The translations under genes and the position numbers were made by a program. Under the pieces are notes generated by a model, which saw only the letters and a list, made by a program, of their open reading frames with translations, did not search any database and had not been told where the DNA came from. A stretch of 64,000 bases of DNA from Sphingomonas melonis (GTDB lineage: Bacteria > Pseudomonadota > Alphaproteobacteria > Sphingomonadales > Sphingomonadaceae): contig NZ_JACCBY010000001.1 of the NCBI RefSeq assembly GCF_013409985.1, positions 868,001 through 932,000 of the forward strand, in the 5' to 3' direction. Of the stretch, positions 44,301-53,936 are shown piece by piece (position 1 is the first letter of the stretch; each line of letters opens with the position of its first letter).

Positions 44301-46630
44301 GTGATGGCGCGCCATGGAATGAGGAGGAACGGCCGGCGGGTGGGTGTGCCCTGCGCAGCAGCGGTCAGGCTCGTTGCAGGTTCCGCCGCGACCGCGTCAA
44401 CGGATCCCGTCGCTATGATCAAAGAGCACGCTGTCTCCAATGCCGTGGGGGACGACGAAGTCGCACAGCGAGTGGCCGAGCCGTTTGCCCGAATGGCCGT
44501 TCAGGAGAAGGCGGGTCAGCTGAGCGACGTCTTAGTCTTTGACAATACCACTGCGCGCAGTCAGCCGGAAGCGTCTGTCGCTGCGGTCAAGGTGGGGGCG
44601 ATCCTCTTCGTCAGCGATCCCGTCGAAATTAACCGGCCGTAGCGGATTGCAATTTAGAAGAGCCGGCTCGGCATTCCGCTGCTGGTCGTCTTCGACGTCA
44701 TCCAAGGTCTGCGGACCATCTTTCCGGCGCCTATCGCGAACACAGCATCTTAGGATCCGGAGGGCGCCGCGCGGGCTCGAGAGGCGGCGAAGGAAAGCCG
44801 GGCAGTCGGCAGCCATTGGACGTTCGCCCCGATGGTCGACGTCTCGCGTGACGGGCGATGGGGCCGGATGGTTGACGGTGCCGGCGAGGATTCGTTCCTC
44901 GGCAGCGCGATGGCGGCGGCGCAGGTCCGGGGCGTCCAAGGCAGCCGCATCGTCGCCCCCGGGGCGCGTCATGGCGGAGGCGAAGCACTTCGCAGGATAC
45001 GGGGGGCACCGGGCGGTCGCAAGTACGAGGAGGCCGGGATGCCGGACGAGACCCTGTGGAACGTCTATTTGCCGCCATGCAAGGCCGCCATCGACGCCGG
45101 TGCGGCCAACATCATGAGCGCCTACCCGCCGCTGAACGGCGTTCCTGCGACGGGTAACCGGTGGCTGCTCACCGACGTGCTGCGCAAGACGTGGGGCTTC
45201 AAGGGCTTCGTTGTCAGCGACGCCGAGGCGGTGGAGAGCCTGCGGATGCACGGCATCGCCGAGAATTGGCAGCAGGTGGCCGCGAAGGCGCTGGATGCCG
45301 GCGTGAACATGGAGATGAACGCGAGCCTTCCGAGGTACCGTATCCTTCGTGAAGCGATTGCGTCCGGACGGGTCAGCTTGGAGAGACTCGACCAAACCGT
45401 CCGACGTATCTTGGAAGCCAAGATCCGCTTGGTCTCTTCGAGCATCCCTACGTCGACGAACGGCGTGTGGACAGGGTGCTGTCCAGTCGGAGCAGTCTCC
45501 TGGTGGCGCGGTTCGCCGCGGAGGGTGATGCCGTGCTGCTGCGCAACGAGGGCGGTCTGCCCGCTCGACAGGTCCCGCGTTCGACGGCTCGCCATGATCG
45601 GAGATCTCGCTGCTTCCGGTGCTGACGCCCTCGGTCCCTGGGTTTCCAAGCAGAACAAGCCGGTGCAGGGCAGTATCGTCGACGCGATCAAGGCGACGGG
45701 GGGGCGGGATCAGCGTGATCTACTCGCAGGGTGTGTCCATCCGGCTTAGACGCTTCTCCTCCCCTTCCAGAGTCTAGCTGTGGCCAATCCCGTGCGGATG
45801 CCGCGCTGGACGACGGGACGGCCATAGCGGCGGCCGTCCAGGCGGCGCGAGATGCCGACGTGGCGGGGGTCCTCGTCGGAGAGAGGCAGGAGATGGACGG
45901 CGAAGCCGCGTCGAAGGCGAGCTTCGATCTCCCAGGACGCCAGCAGGCGATGCTCGATGCCGTGGTCGCGACCGGTAAGCCCGTCGTCGTGGTTCTATTG
46001 AACGGGCGCCCGGTGGATCTGAAGGACTTACGGGCGGCGGCGATCCTCGAGATGATGTATCATGGATCGGCGGGCAGTGCCGCTACCGCGAGTCTGATCT
46101 TTGGTGACGGGTTCCAGGCGGGAAGCTCCTGTTCACCTGGCCTAGGGGGGCCGCGCAATCACCGATGTACTACTCCCACCTGACATACGCACGAACCATC
46201 GAACGCGGGACGGCGGTACTGGGGCCAGTAGAGCAAGCCGGCCTACGTCTTCGGTTATGGCCTCAGCTACTCGAGCTTCGAATACTCGGGTCTCGAAGTG
46301 GAGAAGCCTGCCGTACGATTGGGCGCGGATGTCGTGATGAGCGTCGAACTAACGAACACGGGAACGCGGGTCGTGGACGAGCTGGCGCAGCTCTGTGTGC
46401 ATCAGCGTGTGGGATCATCCGCGCGACCTGTCCACGAGTTGAAGGGTTTCAGCGAGTGAGCCCGAGGCCGGGCGAGCGCCGTCGGCTCACGTTCCCATCG
46501 GTCCCCGGGATTTGAGTTATGGAGCGCCGCGACGAAGGGCTGGGTGCTGGAGCCGGGCAAGTACGACGTCGCGATTGGTTGTGACTCGTCGGGGAAGTTC
46601 GAGGAAGGCTTCGAGCTGCTTGGCGCATGA
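44301..46630 (+). pseudogene. GH3 beta-glucosidase, heavily frameshifted
   Basis: A whole GH3 enzyme can be followed across about seven frame changes. The N-terminus (AVQEKAGQLSDV) is near 44500 and VVFDVIQGLRTIFP near 44685. A stop appears where DPEGAAR is expected near 44754. The barrel is FAPMVDVSRDGRWGR near 44830 and VYLPPCKAAIDAGAANIMSAYP near 45065, with the nucleophile loop FKGFVVSDAEAVESL near 45200. The second domain is VVVVLLNGRPVDLKDL near 45985 and the FnIII end FGYGLSYSSFEYSGLEVEKP near 46250, ending GFELLGA. Frameshifts after about 44960, 45430, 45700, 45750, 46120 and 46440 rule out a functional product. Its operator is intact. It is a diverged relative of the intact GH3 at 56513-58873. 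Confidence 0.85.
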
Positions 46631-46737
46631 ACTCCATCGTTCGGCCGTCACCCATCGAGCGCGCCGAGCCTCATTTCGCAGTTCCGTGATCTGTACCGCC
46701 GTTGCGGATCGGGCCTAAGCTCCGATATGGACGAGGC

Positions 46738-47379
46738 ATGAGTACAAGCTTGAATTTTGCACCTCGGCGCGGCCGTCCGAGCGCCAAGCAGGTCGCCGCC
46801 ATCGACGAGGCCATCCTGGTCACGGCGCGGCGGATGTTTCTCGAGGAAGGTTTCGACGCGCTCGCGATGGATGCCGTCATAGCGGAGCTCGGCATATCGA
46901 AGGGGACGCTGTACTCTCGACATCCGTCGAAGGAAGCGCTGCTATCCGCCGTCATCAAGGACAGCATAGAGGACTGGTCTTCCACCTCGAGCAAGTCGGA
47001 CCATCTTCTACCTACGGAGTTGGGTGATCGGCTGCGCGAGCGGCTGCGGAGCATCGGCCGCGGGCTGACCAATCCCGAGGTTGAATGCTACTATCGTCTT
47101 CTGGCGAGCGTACGCCATCGCATTCCCGAGGTTTCCCTAATCTTCTACGATCTGGGATACCAGCGCGGTGTGGAGGTCATCGCGGAAGACATACGGGCGG
47201 CCGCCGGGCGTGACGGCATACCAGCGTCCGATCCCGACGGCATCGCAGGTCTCCTACTGTCGGCTGTATGCGGGTGGCATCAGCAGGAGAGCGGCATCCG
47301 CTCACCAAGCCCGACGGAGATGGAGCAGGTCGCCGATCGGGCGGTTGCGGTTTTCATGATGTCACGTGAGATCTGGTAG
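46738..47379 (+). CDS. TetR/AcrR-family regulator
   Basis: This 213-residue protein starts at ATG 46738 after an ACGAGG site. The N-terminal HTH covers about residues 20-62 (ILVTARRMFLEEGFDALAMDAVIAELGISKGTLYSRHPSKEAL), a standard TetR DNA-binding domain. The C-terminal helices form the ligand and dimer domain. It lies directly after the GH3 pseudogene and inside the island with eight TetR-type operators, so it is one of two candidates to bind them. No operator copy precedes it, so simple autorepression is not indicated. Confidence 0.87.
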   Translation: MSTSLNFAPRRGRPSAKQVAAIDEAILVTARRMFLEEGFDALAMDAVIAELGISKGTLYSRHPSKEALLSAVIKDSIEDWSSTSSKSDHLLPTELGDRLRERLRSIGRGLTNPEVECYYRLLASVRHRIPEVSLIFYDLGYQRGVEVIAEDIRAAAGRDGIPASDPDGIAGLLLSAVCGWHQQESGIRSPSPTEMEQVADRAVAVFMMSREIW

Positions 47380-48282
47380 AGGGTCCGGTGACGGTCTCTT
47401 CGAAGACGGTTCGCGATGACGGCGGCCGGTCCGGAAAGCCCTTTCGAAATGCTGCAATGAGAACTCCAGCCTCGCCGGTGCGTCGTAGCCGAAGGCATGG
47501 AATGCGGGTGTGGCTATTCTCTGAGGGATGTCACCACGTCGTTAAGGAATTTGGCAGTTCCGCCCCGTCTGGGTGGACCTGAGACCCATGACGGGCTCCA
47601 CTCGGAAGCGGAGGGTGTCAGAAGCGTCATCATAAATCGCAGCCTCGTGTCGGCACGTCTCAGTGGCCGCGGACTTGCCGACGCCACGCGCGCCTTGGCC
47701 GTAGTGAGCCAGCTTTAGCCCCTAGACGCGAACGACGGCCCGTCCGGTGAGCCGTTACCGTTGGACACATGTCGTTCTGCGTTCGCGCGCCGCTTTGGCT
47801 CTTGAGCGTTGTGTGTCCCTCGATTGGAAGTCATGATGATCGGTTAGGGAATTCGGAACCAACGGTCTCGTCTAGCATCCCCGCCGGAGACTGTCGCGCA
47901 TGATGCTGTGCCGACCGCGAGCCGCAGCCGCAGGCTCCAGTCGCTAATTCAGTCCGTACGTGAGACCGATCAGGCAGCCATCAGGTCAGCGCCTTCGTTC
48001 CGGATCAAAGAGTCATGGCACCCACAACTTTTCATTAACTTGCACGGCTCGGAAGAAGTTTCGCACATCATGTAGACGAGCAGTCTGCTGACGCATCGGT
48101 GGCGTGGGGGGCATTCGGAGAGTCGGTGCGCCTTCATGAGCACCCTATGTCACGGCGGCTGATTTTAACGAACGGATAGTACTATTTCGCTTGCCGCGGG
48201 CCGAACATTGGAATAGTGAACCCGTCAGTTTCTAGGAGGACCGGGTCGAAGAACGGCTTGGCCTCAACAAGGAGGGGGGCTC
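47380..48282. other. 0.9-kb gene-poor region before the second TonB receptor
   Basis: No intact gene was found. Near 47600-47710 the minus strand reads GARGVGKSAATE, a P-loop-like string possibly from a lost ATPase. A weak GTCCGTACG half-operator is at 47951-47959. The right end holds operator copy 7 and the receptor promoter. Confidence 0.5.
48165..48186. promoter_or_regulatory. TetR-type operator, copy 7 (TonB receptor operon)
   Basis: On the minus strand it reads AATAGTAC, TATCC, GTTCGTTAA, 96 bp before the receptor ATG. It has two departures from the consensus inside the half-sites. Confidence 0.65.
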
Positions 48283-50760
48283 ATGAAGGCATCTGCTATA
48301 ATCAAGCTGGGCGTTTCGGCGATGGCACTGGCCTGCGCGCATGTCGCGGACGCGCAGACCGCCAATCAAGGCACGCAGCCGTTGCAGTCTCAGGACGAGA
48401 CGCCGATCGCTCCTCCTCAGCAGCAGCCGGATGTCGCCGGTACAGTTCCGGATAGCGCTGACATCGTGGTTACGGCTACGCGTCGGTCCCAGACGCTTCA
48501 GGATGTTCCAATCAGCATCAACGTCGCGACCGGGGAGCAGCTTGAGAAGCTTAACATCCTCGATGCCCGTGACATCGGGCGTCTCGCACCGGGGCTGGAG
48601 GTCACCAATCCTTCCGGCCGCAGCAACGCGATCACCCTTCGTGGTATCGCCTTTGATCCGGACCAGGGCACGTCGCCGGCGGTGCAGACTTATTTAAACG
48701 AGGTGCCGACGAGCGCCCAGACCTTGTTCACCGCGCTGTACGACATCGGCCAGATCGAGGTGCTGCGCGGTGCTCAGGGGCTTCTGCGCGGACTTTCGGC
48801 GCCTGCAGGCGCCATCACAATCACGACCCGCCGTCCGGATTTCGACAAGGTGACCGGCTACGGGCAGATCACCGGCACGAACCGGCACGGCTACAACGCC
48901 CAGATGGGCGTCGGCCTTCCGTTTTCGGACACGTTCGCCATCCGCGTGGCGGCCCTGGTTGATGGGAACAGGCTGAACCAGCTTCGCAACTTCGTGAATG
49001 GTGACCATTCCAACAGCGAGACGCAGAGCGGCCGCATCACCTTGGGCTGGCGGCCGTCAGATCGGCTGACGGCGTACCTGACCTACCAGTACCTCGAGTC
49101 CGACAACCGCCAGTACAGCCAGGTGTTTGGTCCGGGCAACGCGCCGGCGCTTGGTGATCCCACCCGTAGCGGTCCGCCGCTGGCGCTGGACGATTACGGC
49201 GCGGTCCAGGAAGGGCCGGCGCGTATCCAGACCAGGACGCATACCGTCAATCTGAACGCCAACCTCGATCTGGGCGGAGCGACTCTGACGGCGGTCACTG
49301 GTTATCAGTCATCCAAGTTCTTCGCGCTGCGCGACGTCGATACCGGCAATGCCATTCCCGGGTTCATCAACCTCGTTCGTCAGAACTCGCCCAGCTACGT
49401 GCTGACGGGTGATCTCCGCCTCGCATCCAAGGACAGCGGCTTCTTCGGCTGGAGCGTCGGCGCGTTCTACCAGCAGCAGCGCGGCACGACCCGCCTGTCG
49501 CAGCCGGTCGACAGCTTCTTCGCACCCGTATCGTACTCGCTCGGACTCAATCTGCCGATCCTGACGCAGATCCGCGCGCCGGCGAAGGCGGACACCTATT
49601 CCTTCAATGCCAATGCGCGCTTCCACGTCAGCGACTTTACGCTGGAAGGGGGACTTCGCTACACGATCAACAACAACGACCGGGTTGTCGACATTCTCGT
49701 CAGCTCGCCGGGTTTTGCCGGCGCGCCGGCCTTCGGAATTCCTGCGATCCCCGGCTTTAGCTTCGCGAATCAGGGCATTCCCGACGAACTGCGCAACGGG
49801 CGTTCGCGGCCGCTGACCGGCGGTGCGACGCTAACGTGGGAACCCAGCAACCGCTTCACGGCGTATGCATCGTACGGTCGGGCCTTCCGGCAAGGCAGCG
49901 TCGCGATCGGCGCTCCCGCCGGGGTGACGAGCGATCTCCTCGTCAGCGGGAATGAGACGACCGACAACTTCGAGATCGGCATCAAGGGGGCTCTGCTCGA
50001 CCGACGCGTCAGCTACTCGGTCGCGACGTTCTATCAGAAGTTCGACGGCTTCCTTTCGCGTTTCGCCGGCATTCCGTACAATTGCCGCGACATCAACGGC
50101 GCGTGCAGCAACGCCGGGCCGCCAGTCAACAACGTCACCGACCGTCCCGTCATAAACGGCATCTTCGATGTTAACTACAACGGCGACGCTACCATCAAGG
50201 GCGTCGAGGCGACGTTGGACCTGAGGCCCACGACGTTCTGGGATGTGGGGATCAACGCGGCGTACTCGCATGCGCGTTACGACAAGGGCACGGTCCTCCC
50301 ATGCGTCGATAACGACGGGAACGGTATACCTGGTGGACCCGGCCAAAATCGCGTGGTCGGCACCAGAAACGTCAGCTATTGCAGCTACAGCCGTCTGACT
50401 GACTCCCCGGACTTCAGTCTGACTGCTACGACCGAGCTGCGTTTGCCGACGGGCGGCAATCTCCAGCCCTTCACCCGCGGGCTGCTCAGCTACCGTCCAG
50501 GCGTCTTCTCCGACCGGACGAACTACGATTATCCAAGCCGCACGCTCATCGACGTCTTCCTCGGCGTGCGCACCGCCGATGGTCGCTGGGAGGTCAGCGC
50601 CTTCGCCAAGAACGTGCTGAACCAATCTCGGGTCACCTTCATCTACAGCTCCAACTCCACCGCGACGACTTCCGCGGGGATCGACTACGACTCCGGCTAC
50701 CGGAACGTGAGCGTGACCAATCCTCGCGAGTTCGGCCTGACGAGCGCCTTCCGCTTCTGA
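48283..50760 (+). CDS. TonB-dependent outer-membrane receptor (glycoside island)
   Basis: This 825-residue receptor starts MKASAIIKLGVSAMALACAHVADAQ (signal peptide) after an AAGGAGG site. A Gln/Pro-rich linker precedes the plug DIVVTATRRSQTLQDVPISINVATGEQLEKLNI. The receptor signature IEVLRGAQGLLRGLSAPAG follows and the barrel ends LTSAFRF. It should import the glycoside or oligosaccharide processed by neighbouring hydrolases. The DUF1593 and GH1 genes follow on the same strand (72 and 7 bp gaps), making a probable three-gene operon under operator copy 7. Confidence 0.92.
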   Translation: MKASAIIKLGVSAMALACAHVADAQTANQGTQPLQSQDETPIAPPQQQPDVAGTVPDSADIVVTATRRSQTLQDVPISINVATGEQLEKLNILDARDIGRLAPGLEVTNPSGRSNAITLRGIAFDPDQGTSPAVQTYLNEVPTSAQTLFTALYDIGQIEVLRGAQGLLRGLSAPAGAITITTRRPDFDKVTGYGQITGTNRHGYNAQMGVGLPFSDTFAIRVAALVDGNRLNQLRNFVNGDHSNSETQSGRITLGWRPSDRLTAYLTYQYLESDNRQYSQVFGPGNAPALGDPTRSGPPLALDDYGAVQEGPARIQTRTHTVNLNANLDLGGATLTAVTGYQSSKFFALRDVDTGNAIPGFINLVRQNSPSYVLTGDLRLASKDSGFFGWSVGAFYQQQRGTTRLSQPVDSFFAPVSYSLGLNLPILTQIRAPAKADTYSFNANARFHVSDFTLEGGLRYTINNNDRVVDILVSSPGFAGAPAFGIPAIPGFSFANQGIPDELRNGRSRPLTGGATLTWEPSNRFTAYASYGRAFRQGSVAIGAPAGVTSDLLVSGNETTDNFEIGIKGALLDRRVSYSVATFYQKFDGFLSRFAGIPYNCRDINGACSNAGPPVNNVTDRPVINGIFDVNYNGDATIKGVEATLDLRPTTFWDVGINAAYSHARYDKGTVLPCVDNDGNGIPGGPGQNRVVGTRNVSYCSYSRLTDSPDFSLTATTELRLPTGGNLQPFTRGLLSYRPGVFSDRTNYDYPSRTLIDVFLGVRTADGRWEVSAFAKNVLNQSRVTFIYSSNSTATTSAGIDYDSGYRNVSVTNPREFGLTSAFRF

Positions 50761-50832
50761 TACCAGTGACCAGGCGATCGATCCGCAAAGGTCGGTCGCC
50801 CGTTTCGAGCTGCGAATTCCGAGGGCGACGAC

Positions 50833-52413
50833 ATGGACATCCGTCCGAAGATAGAGACCAGCTGCCGCCCCCGGATTTGGAGGGTGCTGGTTTCAGGTTG
50901 CATTTGGTCATTAGCCGGTCTCGCCATTGTTCTCAGCCCGGTCGGGGCCGCCGCCCGCCGGCAAGCTGTCACACGCGAGGCCGCCCATGCCGAGCGGACG
51001 CGCCTCATAGTGCTGAGCGACATAGGCAACGAACCCGACGACCAGATGTCGATGGTCAGGCTCATGCTCTACACGAATGAAATCGACGTGGAGGGTTTGG
51101 TCGCCGTCACTTCCACCTGGCTGCGCACGACGGTCAATCCGCAAACAATCCGTTCTATCATCGATGCCTATGCGACCGTCCGTCCGAACCTTCTCCGCAA
51201 CGCGGATGGGTGGCCGACGGCGGATAGCCTTTCCGCTTCGGTTGTCGCTGGGCAGAGTGGCTTTGGCATGGCGGCGGTGGGTGAGGGGAGAACGTCACCC
51301 GGCGCCAAGCTGATCATCGACGCCGCCGACAGACCTGATTCGCGCCCGCTGTGGATCAGCGTCTGGGGGGGAGCCAACACGCTGGCGCAGGCGCTCGAGA
51401 CCGTCCGCGCCACCCGAACCGCAGCGGAGCTCGACAGCTTCATCGGCAAGTTGCGCGTGTACTCGATCTCGGACCAGGATGACGCGGGACCTTGGATCCG
51501 GCGGGAATTTCCGGGCCTCTTTTATGTCGTCAGCCCGTCACGTCCCGACAATGGAAACTACGCGAGTGCAACTTGGACCGGCATCAGCGGTGATCGCTTC
51601 TATAAGAATGGCGAGGGTGCGGAAGAGAAGTATGTCACCAACGAGTGGCTTGACGCCCACATCCGCAAGGGCCCCCTGGGCGCGCACTATCCCCGTTTTG
51701 CATTCATCATGGAAGGGGACACCCCTGCATTTCTCGGCCTCACGGACAATGGCCTGGCCAGTATGCGCGATCCGAGCTGGGGAGGATGGGGTGGGCGCTA
51801 CGTGCGACGCCAGCCATATGGTGAGGATCGTGCCATATGGACGCAGGGCGGGGACCCGTTCGGCCGAGTGACATCCTCCGATACTGTCACCGGGGTCGAT
51901 GGGCGCATCCATACGTCGGATCAAGCCACGGTCTGGCGGTGGCGCGCCGCGTTCCAGAACGATTTCGCCGCGCGTATCCTCTGGACAATGCAGCCGCCCG
52001 AACAGGCGAATCATCATCCGGTCGTAGCCATCGACGGTTCCAAAGGCACGGCGCCACTGATGATCGATGCGCGGGTCGGGGAGCCGGTGACGTTGGATGC
52101 CAGTGGTTCACGAGATCCTGATCTTCGGCAGCGTCTGACGTATCGCTGGTACCACTATGCCGAGGCGGGTTTCTCTCCCGGCCGCTCGATGGCGGCCGTC
52201 AGGATCGATGGTGTTAACCGATCGAGCGCCACGGTCACACCGACGGCGGCGTGTCGACCGCAGTGGATCCCCACGGCGCTGAAGTGCTCATCCGGCGTCG
52301 CGCATCTTATCCTGGCGGTAACCGATACGGGCCGCCCCGCGCTCACGTCGTATCGGCGCGTGATCCTCAACGTGCGGAGCGCCTCGGGCACAGGACCGTC
52401 GCGGTCGAGATGA
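50833..52413 (+). CDS. DUF1593 nucleoside-hydrolase-like exported protein
   Basis: This 526-residue protein has an N-terminal membrane or signal segment (about 18-45). The DUF1593 N-domain TRLIVLSDIGNEPDDQMSMVRLMLYTNEIDVEGLVAVTS keeps the Asp-rich calcium site (D-x-x-x-E-x-D-D) of inosine-uridine nucleoside hydrolases. The middle contains WISVWGGANTLAQAL and YSISDQDDAGPWIRREFP. The last 130 residues form a beta-sandwich (GEPVTLDASGSRDPD). Members occur in polysaccharide loci; the substrate is unknown but an N- or O-glycosidic bond is likely. Translation probably couples to the GH1 gene 7 bp downstream. Confidence 0.82.
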   Translation: MDIRPKIETSCRPRIWRVLVSGCIWSLAGLAIVLSPVGAAARRQAVTREAAHAERTRLIVLSDIGNEPDDQMSMVRLMLYTNEIDVEGLVAVTSTWLRTTVNPQTIRSIIDAYATVRPNLLRNADGWPTADSLSASVVAGQSGFGMAAVGEGRTSPGAKLIIDAADRPDSRPLWISVWGGANTLAQALETVRATRTAAELDSFIGKLRVYSISDQDDAGPWIRREFPGLFYVVSPSRPDNGNYASATWTGISGDRFYKNGEGAEEKYVTNEWLDAHIRKGPLGAHYPRFAFIMEGDTPAFLGLTDNGLASMRDPSWGGWGGRYVRRQPYGEDRAIWTQGGDPFGRVTSSDTVTGVDGRIHTSDQATVWRWRAAFQNDFAARILWTMQPPEQANHHPVVAIDGSKGTAPLMIDARVGEPVTLDASGSRDPDLRQRLTYRWYHYAEAGFSPGRSMAAVRIDGVNRSSATVTPTAACRPQWIPTALKCSSGVAHLILAVTDTGRPALTSYRRVILNVRSASGTGPSRSR

Positions 52414-52420
52414 GGCGCAC

Positions 52421-53878
52421 GTGAAGAATTTGAAAGAAAAGAAGATGCCCTTCGCACCGAACCGTCGGGAAATTAGTGCCGGTCTCGTCGCCTTGGCGGC
52501 AGCCTCCGGATTCGCCGAATCTCGCGCGTCAGCAAAGACGTCCGAGCATCGCTTTCCGAAGGGATTCCGTTGGGGCTGTGCCACCGCCGCGTATCAAATT
52601 GAAGGCGCGGTGCGGGAGGATGGGCGTGGCCCATCGATATGGGACGACTTCGTCCAACTGCCCGGCAGGGTTGCCGACGGCAGCAACGGCGTCGTCGCCT
52701 GCGACAGCTATCACCGCTATCGCGAAGACACCGGGCTGTTGAAGAGCATCGGCGCCAATTCCTACAGGTTCTCGACATCCTGGTCGCGGATATTCCCCGA
52801 AGGACGCGGTACGCCCAATCAGAAGGGGCTGGATCACTACAAGCGTGTCGTGGACAACCTCCTCGAAAACGGCATCGAACCGTACGTCACGCTTTATCAC
52901 TGGGACCTACCCAGCGCATTACCCGGCGGTTGGCAGTCCCGCGACACGGCAGCAGCCTTCGCGGACTATGCAGGCTACATGGCGGAGCAGCTCTCCGACC
53001 GTGTTCGGCACTTCATGACGACTAACGAGTTCGGCTCCTTCGTCGATAACGGTCACCGCTACGGCAATCAGGCGCCTGGACTGCGCCTTCCCGCCGGCGT
53101 GTTCAGCCAGGTGCGCCACCATGCACTTCTCGCCCACGGGTTGGGCGTGCAGTCGATCCGAGCCGGTGCCCGGACCGGAACGCGCGTCGGTCTGGCCGAG
53201 AACCCGACGGTCACCGTGCCCGTGATCGAGTCGCCCGAGCACGTCTCAGCCGCTCGCAAGGCGATGATCGGGGAAAACCTTGCCTACCTTCCCGCGATCT
53301 TCCACGGTGCCTATCCGGACGCCTATCTGGCTTCGTTGAAGGGGAACATGCCCAGTGTCGCCCCCGGCGACATGAGGACCATCGGCAGCCCGATCGACTT
53401 CCTGGGCATCAACGTCTACGGCCCGGCCTATGTCCGGTCGGACCCGGGCAGCGCGAAGGGGTACGCCGTCATCCCGGCGCCGCGGTCGTTCCCCCGCATG
53501 ACCCTGCCTTGGCTCAACGTCGGTCCGGAGGCCGCATACTGGGGGGTGCGGCTTGTCAGCGAGACCTGGAAGCCCAAGTCGATCTACATATCCGAGAACG
53601 GCTGCGTCGCCGACGACAGGCTGGTCGACGGACGGATTCAGGATACGGATCGCATCATGTTCCTGCGCAACTACCTGACCCATCTCCACCGCGCCTCCGC
53701 CGAGGGGTATCCCGTCGACGGCTACTTCCTCTGGAGCCTGATGGACAATTTCGAATGGGCGGAAGGCAAGTCGAAGCGGTTCGGCATCTTCTACACGGAC
53801 TTCGAGACCCAACGTCGCATGCCCAAGCTCAGCGCCAGCTGGTACCGGGAGGTCATCCGACGCAACGCGCTGGCCTGA
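52421..53878 (+). CDS. GH1 family beta-glucosidase, paralogue
   Basis: This 485-residue enzyme is closely similar to the GH1 at 38480-39904 along its whole length (RFPKGFRWGCATAAYQIEGAVREDGRG and SLMDNFEWAEGKSKRFG). Catalytic residues are acid/base Glu near 203 (MTTNEFGSF) and nucleophile Glu near 391 (IYISENGC). As in the paralogue, the residue after the acid/base Glu is not Pro (Phe here). An RR-containing signal-like N-terminus follows the first codons; ATG 52445 (MPFAPNRREISAGL) is an alternative start. It is the last gene of the receptor-DUF1593-GH1 operon. Confidence 0.92.
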   Translation: MKNLKEKKMPFAPNRREISAGLVALAAASGFAESRASAKTSEHRFPKGFRWGCATAAYQIEGAVREDGRGPSIWDDFVQLPGRVADGSNGVVACDSYHRYREDTGLLKSIGANSYRFSTSWSRIFPEGRGTPNQKGLDHYKRVVDNLLENGIEPYVTLYHWDLPSALPGGWQSRDTAAAFADYAGYMAEQLSDRVRHFMTTNEFGSFVDNGHRYGNQAPGLRLPAGVFSQVRHHALLAHGLGVQSIRAGARTGTRVGLAENPTVTVPVIESPEHVSAARKAMIGENLAYLPAIFHGAYPDAYLASLKGNMPSVAPGDMRTIGSPIDFLGINVYGPAYVRSDPGSAKGYAVIPAPRSFPRMTLPWLNVGPEAAYWGVRLVSETWKPKSIYISENGCVADDRLVDGRIQDTDRIMFLRNYLTHLHRASAEGYPVDGYFLWSLMDNFEWAEGKSKRFGIFYTDFETQRRMPKLSASWYREVIRRNALA

Positions 53879-53898
53879 TCCTCGCTGCCAGCCGCGTC

Positions 53899-53931
53899 GG
53901 CAGGATCACACACCTCGATGCTGATCCTGCC
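53899..53931. terminator. Bidirectional terminator between convergent GH1 and GH78
   Basis: GGCAGGATCA and TGATCCTGCC form a perfect 10-bp stem with a 13-base loop, placed 20 bp after one stop and 5 bp after the other. Confidence 0.65.
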
Positions 53932-53936
53932 GCTGG

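Noticed and set aside
47942..47963. Possible ninth TetR-type operator
   Set aside because: Only the right half-site (GTACG) matches; the left half lacks CGTAC.
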